Assembly (NCBI GenBank): GCA_000697335.1
Contig: JNEM01008170.1
Coordinates: forward strand, 1 to 29,533
From: Conidiobolus incongruus B7586
Lineage: Eukaryota; Entomophthoromycota; Entomophthoromycetes; Entomophthorales; Conidiobolaceae
Length of the DNA stretch: 29,533 nt
Direction: 5' to 3'
Every line of letters starts with the position of its first letter. Positions within the stretch are counted from its first letter, which is position 1. Below are positions 22,187 through 29,533 of this stretch, one piece after another. Both the position numbers and the translations under genes were made by a program. Under the pieces are notes generated by a model, which worked only from the letters and a program-made list of their open reading frames with translations, was not told the origin of the DNA and did no database searches.

Positions 22187-23537
22187 ATGGGTAAAAAGAG
22201 CTTGTTAAAGGCTGCTGTGAAGTCTGCAAGCAGAAAGAATACACCTGCAGCCAGTCGAAATAATTCTGATAATGAATCTGATGATGAGGGATCGATCTTT
22301 TCTGATTTTTCTGATGAAACTTACCTTTCTGTTGAAAGTGACCGAGACGGTTTAAATGAAATTGACTCAGAAACTCAAGACAATGACTTGACTCAGCTTA
22401 TAAAAGAATTACTAGAAAAAATTTTAGAGAAGAGGACTAGGTAACCCCTGAACACAGATCATAACCAAAATCAGTACTAATCAATTTTATAGTACTAGAG
22501 AAGATGCTCTAGAAAAGCTTGTCAAGATTTTCACATTTAAATATGTTCGCGACTGTTTGGATAACTACCATGAGACCACATTAGAGCGCATTAAAAAGGC
22601 AATTATTAAGGGTTCCTCAACTAAAGAGAAATGCTTAGGTGCTAAATTATTAGAGCTTTTATTCTTGACTGTTGAATGGAATTCAGAATCCCATTATCTC
22701 GAAATGGTTCCTTCGATTAAGAAGATTATCAAAGATGGAAGATCAGATGATGTTCGAGCAGTTCTAATCCACACACTAGCCATCTGTTGTTTTGTGAGTG
22801 ATGTTGATCCAACTGAACTTGTTGATCTTATGGACTTTTACCTTCAATTGGCAACTTCTTCAGAGCTTCCTCATAATATCCTTTTGAGTATTCTCAATAG
22901 TTATGGCTTACTCTATACAGGTCTCGCATATGGAGGTCACTCATTTATGCGGAAGCAGTTCGATGAAAGCATTGCATTCCATGTTAAATGTCTTGATTCT
23001 TCAGATCCCGCCGTCCGTATTTCAACTGGTGAAAATATTGCAGTCATGTTTGAAACACTTGGTGCACATGATGAAGAGAGTGAAATCTATCCTGAGCTCC
23101 CCAACCTCGTTGACAAATTACATGCAATCGCCACTGACTCTGCCAAGTATAGATCCAAAAAGGAACGCAGTCACCAAAGGGCCGCATTTAGAGACATTAT
23201 TCCAACTGTTGAGAATGGAATCCTTCCTGAAATTAAATTGAAATTTAAGCGATGCCACATTTATTTTGATAGCTGGAACAAGATTAAGCAATTGCAAAAC
23301 TTCAGGGTGACCCTAGCTGGAGGATTTTCAGTGCACATTGACCAGAATGAACTTTTACATCAGATTTTTGGCAGCAGTATGATTCATGCTCAATCAAACC
23401 TTGGGATCCCAGGCAGTCCTAGAGTTGTTCATAGCCCTAATTCCAGGGTATCCAAAGCACGCACACAAAAGAAAGCACAGTCAATGCTTAATCGACAGGC
23501 AGCATTGAGTGTGGGAATAGAAGAAGATTATATCTAA
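22187..23537 (+). CDS. IFRD (interferon-related developmental regulator) family protein
   Basis: Two exons, 22187-22440 and 22493-23537, with a 52-nt intron, giving 432 residues. The N-terminus is basic then acidic/Ser-rich (SDNESDDEGS). The IFRD helical-repeat domain starts at about residue 65: LLEKILEKRTSTREDALEKL matches the family's EKRxSTREEAL signature and is formed across the intron. KKAIIKGSSTKEKCLGAKLLELLFLT matches its K-K-G..E..LAA..L segment. The IFRD C-terminal block is also present (SKKERSHQRAAFRDII, CHIYFDSWNKIKQL, HIDQNELLHQIFG). In animals and plants IFRD/SAT proteins act as transcriptional co-regulators with histone deacetylase complexes, and ribosome-linked roles have been proposed. 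The role in this organism is unknown. An AATAAA lies at 23566, about 30 nt past the stop. It converges with LAMTOR1 (269-nt spacer). Confidence 0.92.
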
Positions 23538-23806
23538 GCTTATTATCCCAGTTTACTTACATTTCAATAAATATTTTATTTTAGCATTTTTTTCAATATA
23601 ATAACAATCAAAAATAAATCCTGTTCATACAATATAATTCATTCACTTATCAAAATAAAATTATTCATTGCATTCATGGCTAATATATCATTTATAGCTA
23701 TTATTTATTAAAATTAATCAATGTTGTCGAATGTGCTAAAATCAAATCAAATTAAAGAGTTAAATAAAGCGAAAACTAAATAAGGTTTTAACTAGACCAT
23801 CTAAAA

Positions 23807-24549
23807 TTAATGTGCTGTACCCTCAACACTATTGCTAGAAAAGGATAAAGGCACAATTAGATCTTGAGTACTTTGAACTTCAAAACATTTGAGAGTATCT
23901 TGAATATCTTTTGAAATTTGATTCAATTGAGTTAAATCGGGTACAGTCAAGTTATTCAAAGTGGCATAAGCGTCTTTAGAAGAGTTTTCTGGAGCAATGT
24001 TAAAAATGCTACTTATACGTTTTTTAGAGTTTAAATGTTGTTTTAAACGTTGAGATTTGGTGAGTATTTCACTAATAATAAATTAACAAATCATTCAAAA
24101 ATTAATATTAATTAATTACTCATAATCATGACTTGTAATAGTTCCTTCTTGAGATTTTAAGCGCTCATTGGATTCCAACCTTGAAATATCAATTAAATTC
24201 CTAATAAATAGAAATTAATAAAATAATTAGTTATTTAAATGGTTACAATTACTCTTCAGTTTGTGAAACGATTTGGTTTAGAGTCTTAGTCTCAGCTTCC
24301 AACTTGGCTTGATACAACTGTTGGAAAGACTCTTCCATACTATAAGTAATAAAATATTAAATTAAATTTTAAAAACTAATGAAAGTCGATTTACGTTGCT
24401 GCTTCGGGTTGTGCTGTAATGACATTATTAGATAATAATCTAGTTGTTTCATTAGGCTAAAAAAATTTAATTAATATAATGATAAATCAATGAATCAATC
24501 ATATTTATATTACTTCGCTTGATTCTTGTTTACTACAACAACTACCCAT
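23807..24549 (-). CDS. LAMTOR1: LAMTOR1/Meh1 (Ego1)-like lipid-anchored Ragulator scaffold
   Basis: Five small exons: 24514-24549, 24395-24456, 24253-24339, 24120-24200 and 23807-24071, with four introns of 48-57 nt. All phases fit and give 176 residues (human LAMTOR1 161, yeast Meh1 184). The N-terminus MGSCCSK is an N-myristoylation site (Gly2) followed by two cysteines for palmitoylation, as in LAMTOR1 (MGCC). The family block QTEENLIDISRLES..HDYDEIL aligns with human KTASNIIDVS..HEYMDRA. The C-terminal LNQISKDIQDTL..DLIVPL aligns with LQQVSRIAAYAYSAL..ELVVQF. The protein should wrap the roadblock subunits and tether Rag GTPases to the vacuole or lysosome for TORC1 amino-acid signalling. 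Similarity is spread thin, but the order, length and lipid motif agree. Its frames are too broken by introns for simple ORF detection. Confidence 0.85.
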
Positions 24550-25780
24550 TATATTAATAGAATTAAAATGATAAAATTGATTCTACAAATAAGAAAGATG
24601 ACCTCAAAGAATATACTAAATCATTTAATTCTCCATTTACCAAATTATACTAATTGAGATCTTTAGTCTAAATCTGTAATATCAAATCATTCAACAAATG
24701 AAATCATCAAATTTGGTACTTTCTAATAAAATAATATTGTGGCAAATTATCAACATATGTGGCCTTGAAAAAAGTATTCAAGTACATATTATTAAATATG
24801 ATGATATAAACTGAAATAATAATTCTAAATTATTATTTCAAAATATTACTCATTTCCAAATATATAGTGATTTTCACAATTAATATTAGTTACTAGATTT
24901 ATTATTGTCATATTAAGTGTAATTTTTAGGTTTCACAACTTAATATTAAATTTTTTTAGGTTTTCATTAAATAAAAACTCTAAAACTTTGCAAATATATT
25001 CACATATAATTAGTTAGCTATTATTCATAAATATATCCATTAATATAATATAAAATAGCATACTTATTAATTGATTAGTCGAATTATAACAACGTATGCT
25101 TAAATGGTTGTAACTAAATATTTCAATTTTTGATAACACATTTATTTAATCAAGTTATTTGACTTTGTCTTGTAACCAATTTATTTCATCTGTTGCTGAA
25201 GATATCTCTTTTCTGTATATATACTGTTAATTCTAACCCAGATATCACACATTCAAATTATATCTAACAGGTTCTAGCCATTTATTATACATCATTATTA
25301 ATGCTATGATTAATTTAATCATTAAAATAACTTCATTTAATTTATCACATAAATAATATATTATTGACATTACATTGACATAATGGGTTTTATAATTAAA
25401 CATGAAAATATTTTTATATCTGATAGATGCTAACATAATAAGATATACATTATTAAAATTTTGAAATTATTAATAATAAATTTTAGTGAAATGATTTCAA
25501 ATTAATTTGCCATATTCAAATTTGATTTGGATTTGGTAAAAATTTAAACTTCAGTTAAAATTGTTCATAGTTTAAATATTAGTATACTTTCATTTCATTG
25601 TAAAAAGAGAAGTTTATTATTCATAAATCTATTATTGGTTTATTTTACACCTATATTGTCATTCTTCATATAGATAATTAACATTCGAATTAAATTGATT
25701 GTAGTTGGGTTTCTAATATAGTTTCAAACGTGTGCAAAAATTTCAACTTTCATAACTAAAATGTATCAATTTTATTAAAA
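24550..25780. other. AT-rich gene-free stretch
   Basis: This stretch lies upstream of LAMTOR1 and presumably contains its promoter. It is A/T-dominated. The 63-codon minus frame at 25245-25436 has an Ile/Tyr/Asn/Met bias and no motif. I see nothing else. Confidence 0.5.
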
Positions 25781-25795
25781 GGATTAGTAATCTCA

Positions 25796-26030
25796 TTAAA
25801 TGAAACCCGATAGTATAAAAGCTAATATTTCTATATTCAACAATTCGTAGCAACTATTTTCAATAAATATGTCACCAAACGAGTGATTAATTGACATTAA
25901 TGTTTGATGTTTTCCCTCGAATATGTGATTATACCATCGAGTGAGTTCCACGCCTAGCCAATAGTATCTACAAGCATGAGATCTATCCCATTCTTCCAAA
26001 AATGGATCTTTTAAGGTCTATAAAAACTTT
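25796..26030 (-). other. Unassigned protein-like frame
   Basis: An open stretch of about 70 codons on the minus strand with balanced composition rich in aromatic and charged residues (for example EEWDRSHACRYYWLGVE and FEGKHQTLMSINHSFGDIF). There is no ATG at its front, but a TATAG that could be an intron acceptor precedes it. Its composition differs from the random AT frames around it. It may be an exon, a gene relic, or part of the foreign-looking island to its right. No family recognised. Confidence 0.25.
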
Positions 26031-26139
26031 TACGTGTTCACTAATAAAAAAAAATAAAAATTGACACTACCGAATTAGGCAATTAACTCTTCTTCAATTT
26101 TCCCTAACTACAACTCGTTCTTTTTTATTAAATTAATCC

Positions 26140-26330
26140 AGAAAAGTTATCCGAACTAGATGTAGTAGATCCTAGAGTGACTCCGTATGACAAAACAGTT
26201 AGGGTTTGACTGGTTACCCAGCTTGTAGCCGCTGCCCATTATGTAATGAGAAAAGTGCTCGCCTACCTCCAAACTTCACTGATGAAAACTGTAGAGGTGA
26301 TTGTGCTTACATTGTTACTTGAGTCAACAA
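26140..26330 (+). pseudogene. Cys-rich coding scrap, unassigned and broken
   Basis: A GC-richer patch on the plus strand with protein-like frames. One contains a closely spaced cysteine set (ACSRCPLCNEKSARL, then NCRGDC) that resembles a zinc-binding knuckle. The region is not open as one frame and has no visible partner exons. It could belong to the same degraded foreign-looking island as the segment beginning near 26780. No family recognised. Confidence 0.25.
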
Positions 26331-26779
26331 AATACATAAATTCTTTAAACATGTGAAACTAAAACTCAATTGTTGTTTTATAATTTAATATTATATGCAT
26401 ACACAAATGTAAATTGAAATATTTTATATTTTTATTAGCCATAATAATCAAAATATTTTCAGTTCAAAAAAAATATTAGTTATAAAATGAATATTACCCA
26501 CTGTTTGAATATATTTTTTAGCTTAAAATAACATTACTTATTCTATGTTTGAAGGATTAATTTAATATATATTATTTGTGGTTGTTATCCAATCCTATGA
26601 ACTTTATCAATAATTAAACAAATTTATTCAAATATTTCTCAATATCAATTAAATATATTTTTACTTATTCAGTAACATAGTTATTTATATTGAATCAAAT
26701 TTAATTCCGTCGCGATTTGGCTCAATCATCCACTCCTATGAATAACTCAATTTTAATATAAATACCTTACTATTTTATA

Positions 26780-28220
26780 CTTAAGCATCACACTCTTACA
26801 TTCTGTCAAAACAAAATCCATCTTTATTTACTATCAAAGACCAAAAACATGCTATATTGATTAGAATCTTGTTTTTGGCAGCTAATGTAGGCAACAACAT
26901 GTGGTCTGATCGTGATTTAAATCATTTGTCAGTAGACCTTGCTTTGCTACAGTTAGTTAGACATAATCCAAAGATTTTGGGCAAGGAATTAGTTTCTCAA
27001 TTAACTATTGAGGATATAGAACTAGCATATCATGAAATTAACATGATGAAAGTTATCGAGAAAGCTAACGAAGTGAGCTGGATGGTATCAAGATATTTTC
27101 CAGATAGTACGACTACAATCATTTCAATCTGTGGCCATCGTGCATCAAAAATAGCAGATGAATGGCTTCGTGATACGCGCAATAGTGGTAACAAAAATAG
27201 AGACCATGATGGAAGGAGTGCTGTGTGGGCAATTAGGCATGATCTCGACAAGGTTAAATAATATGTTCTACAAGGTATGACTATTTCAGTAAAAGAATAA
27301 ATGTAGCGCGATGTCGAATGGTTTATCGACTTTTCAAATCCCATCCCGACCACGTTTCAAAACTTTCTGATGAGCTTGGATGGAAAGATAAATGCTCTAT
27401 GGCTGGCGTATTATTAGCCGATTGTTACTTAATTTGTTTAAAGCAAAATAAAATGTAGTTAATTCCCCAAGATTTGTTAAAAGTGTTAACCACTTGATGA
27501 ATGGAAAAAGAAAATTTTTATATTCCGTGCCATATATTCCTAGCTTAACTACTTTACCATATATGCAGCATTATTCCAATATAGACGAAGAAGCAGTATT
27601 TTCGTGCAACAAGGAAATTATTACTAAGCTAGATATCGATTTAAACCATTCAGCAGTCAGAGCGGCAAAAAATATGCGATAAACGTATAAGAGTTCGTAA
27701 AATCGTTGATTGATATTAACACTTTTGACAAATGTATTCGCGGGATAATAGCTGAAAGTTTATTGAGCGTTTCTAATTGCATTTTGCTTGATTATCTGAA
27801 TGTCGATGGCAGGCCCGTGCGTGCGTATGATGACAAATGGGTTCCAGCAAATGTTGATAAGCTTTTAAAGCGCAGAATACAAATTGATGTATGGTCATCA
27901 GACAAATTGAGCAATATTAACTAACTCGAATGGCTTATTGCCAACTATGTTTTGGAGGCTCTCTAGCAATCTCAATGTATCACATCAGCTTTAACCCATA
28001 GCTTGTATGAGTACATCAACCCTTCGCACATTAGCAATATCTCAGCATCGGAAGTCGGTAAGTGCATTAAGCACAAAACTAAACTTTGTCTTTTTTCGAC
28101 AAATGCGAATTGTAAAGAATATTTAGCGAGGACATAGGTCGCTTGAAGCAGCGTAGGCTTGGCAAATGGATAAGCAACGAAGAATTGAACTTTCTATTGT
28201 CTATAATTAACTAATATTTT
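26780..28220 (+). pseudogene. Degraded coding island of unknown origin (possible viral or mobile fossil)
   Basis: About 1.4 kb of plus-strand sequence reads as protein in several successive blocks, with normal globular composition (for example DLNHLSVDLALLQLVRHNPK and VARCRMVYRLFKSHPDHV). It is broken by roughly five or more interruptions and has no clear start codon. Its base content is unlike the ten genes: more GC and many CpG-bearing words such as ACGCGC, GCGCGA and GTGCGTGCG. Those genes are CpG-poor. I cannot match any block to a family. I saw no reverse transcriptase, integrase, transposase or capsid motif, and no terminal repeats. A dead mobile element, an endogenised virus piece and a dead horizontally acquired gene are all possible. 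It is treated here as a fossil. Confidence 0.4.
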
Positions 28221-28285
28221 AAAAAGTTATTTAAAAAAATATTTATTATTATTATTAATATCACAATATTGAAGGACGTCTCAAA

Positions 28286-28333
28286 ATGTCGGCAAGAAGA
28301 AATGAGGCGCAAACTGACGAATCGGCTATGAGA
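28286..28333 (+). other. Possible first-exon fragment
   Basis: An ATG opens 16 codons (MSARRNEAQTDESAMR) that stop exactly at a consensus donor GTAAGT. Candidate acceptors downstream do not lead to a convincing second exon within the window. It has the higher CpG content of the island to its left. It could be the start of a lost gene or chance. Confidence 0.18.
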
Positions 28334-28339
28334 GTAAGT

Positions 28340-29533
28340 TTTTATCGTTGCAAACACTTTTGTTAGAAGAATACATGAAAGCTATAATTAAGGAATAAAG
28401 TAATGCGGATAGAAATATACAAGAATGTCAATAATTTGCATTTTTATTTAAAATATTACATATTTATATTTAGCGGCATAGTATAATACAATGATGATAA
28501 TGTTTACATGGGAATCAACGAATTAAACATGGCTATTTATTTCAACAATATATATTTTTATTATTTGGAATACATATTATAAAATATTTGATAAAATACT
28601 GAATTGGATATTTATTTTGAATTATATATAAATTAATGGAAAAGCCAATAATAACATTTTATCATTTTCGAATAACATTTTGTTTAATGATTTTTTAAGG
28701 CCCTAAAGCCTAGATATTTTTGAATTATAATCTTGAAGGTGTGATATTAACTATTGTGATTAATTATGGACTAATAAAACAATTAATATTTATAATTATA
28801 TATTCTAATTTAGGAATTAATATAAATCAATATTATGTAGATATACTAATAAACCTTTCATATTCCTTTGTATTAATCAAATTCAATTGATTTATCGTTT
28901 TTTTATTTTCCTTCAAAGTATTTTTTGATATAGCAACTATTGTCTCTTCTTTTTTACCTGCTATTTGTTAGCTTTGCTGACAAAAGGATTATGTTTGGTT
29001 TTTGAACATATTAGCATATATATTTAACAATAGTATGTTACAATAATAATTTACTTTTAATGATTAAAATTTACTAAGTAATTGTTATAATCTTATAGAT
29101 ATATATCTTTTTTTGGAAATTTAATACATATTTAAGAATGTATAATATCATTTTTTATTGTTTTGATAATTTGATATATTGCCAAGTATAGAAAGCTTTT
29201 TTAACCAATAATACTCATTTCCAATATAATTTATTATATAAAAAAATTCATAATTTTAATAATTTTCAACTTATTTATCAACCAAATTATATTAGATTTT
29301 TTTCAAATAAATTTAATAATCAGTAAATTATTGAATATAATAAAAATACTTTAAATAATAATAATAAATTATAAAATAGATATAAGTTTTAATAAGATAT
29401 TAGTATAAAAATTTAATATTTAGATTAATTGTATAAGTTAATTAAAAATTAAAGAAAATTATATCAATTTTTAAAAAATATATATTATAAATTATATAAA
29501 TAATTTATATTTAATATTTTAGATTGTAATATA
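28340..29533. other. AT-rich right end of the window
   Basis: A/T-dominated, closed in all frames. It has short ATT and TA runs but no exon-like block, RNA gene or mobile element that I can see. Confidence 0.55.

Noticed and set aside
27030-27353. Minus-strand 107-codon frame across the degraded island
   Set aside because: The plus-strand frame there has the more protein-like composition; this one looks like its complement.

Overview
The window is nuclear DNA of an AT-rich eukaryote, most likely an early-diverging fungus. The coding genes are cut by many short introns (mostly about 45-75 nt, GT..AG). Long gene-poor stretches are almost pure A/T. Three features point to fungi: a small YABBY/HMG-like protein of a type common in fungi, a DNM1-type dynamin, and a Sec1 with a long Ser/Pro tail. 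A RUN-FYVE protein and an IFRD protein, both missing from yeasts, argue for a lineage such as Zoopagomycota/Entomophthoromycotina. That placement is inference. Every clear gene except one uses standard stop codons.

There are ten supported genes: a YABBY/HMG-like protein (minus, 1029-1286); mitochondrial ribosomal protein bL28m (plus, 3908-4327); the fission dynamin DNM1/DRP1 (minus, 4631-6949, seven exons including a 10-nt exon); Sec1/Munc18 (plus, 9805-12472, six exons); RIO2 kinase (minus, 12718-14053, four exons); the Hsp90 co-chaperone TTC4/Cns1 (plus, 14238-15562, five exons); a RUFY-like RUN-FYVE protein (plus, 16238-18380) with an in-frame TAA and an altered zinc motif; the Trm82/WDR4 tRNA m7G methyltransferase subunit (minus, 18614-19956, four exons); an IFRD-family protein (plus, 22187-23537, two exons); and the lysosomal lipid-anchored scaffold LAMTOR1/Meh1 (minus, 23807-24549, five exons). 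Strands nearly alternate. This gives four tail-to-tail pairs with spacers of about 230-300 nt, and one compact divergent pair (RIO2/TTC4, 184 nt between start codons). I rebuilt the exon joins by eye so that reading phase is kept and family motifs stay intact.

The genes are unrelated housekeeping functions rather than a pathway: translation and ribosome assembly (bL28m, RIO2, Trm82), membrane traffic and endolysosomal signalling (Sec1, RUN-FYVE, LAMTOR1), mitochondrial division (DNM1), chaperoning (TTC4) and transcription or chromatin (YABBY/HMG, IFRD).

The right part (about 25.8-28.4 kb) differs from the rest. It is an island of higher GC and CpG content with protein-like but broken reading frames that I cannot assign to a family. 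It is probably foreign (mobile or viral) or a dead gene. The other large gaps (1-0.86 kb, 1.3-3.9 kb, 7-9.8 kb, 20-22.2 kb, 24.6-25.8 kb, 28.4-29.5 kb) are AT-rich with only simple repeats and faint exon-like scraps. I saw no tRNA, rRNA, CRISPR array or complete transposon. The best leads are the in-frame stop plus displaced zinc cysteine in the RUN-FYVE gene, the 10-nt exon in DNM1, and the unassigned island.
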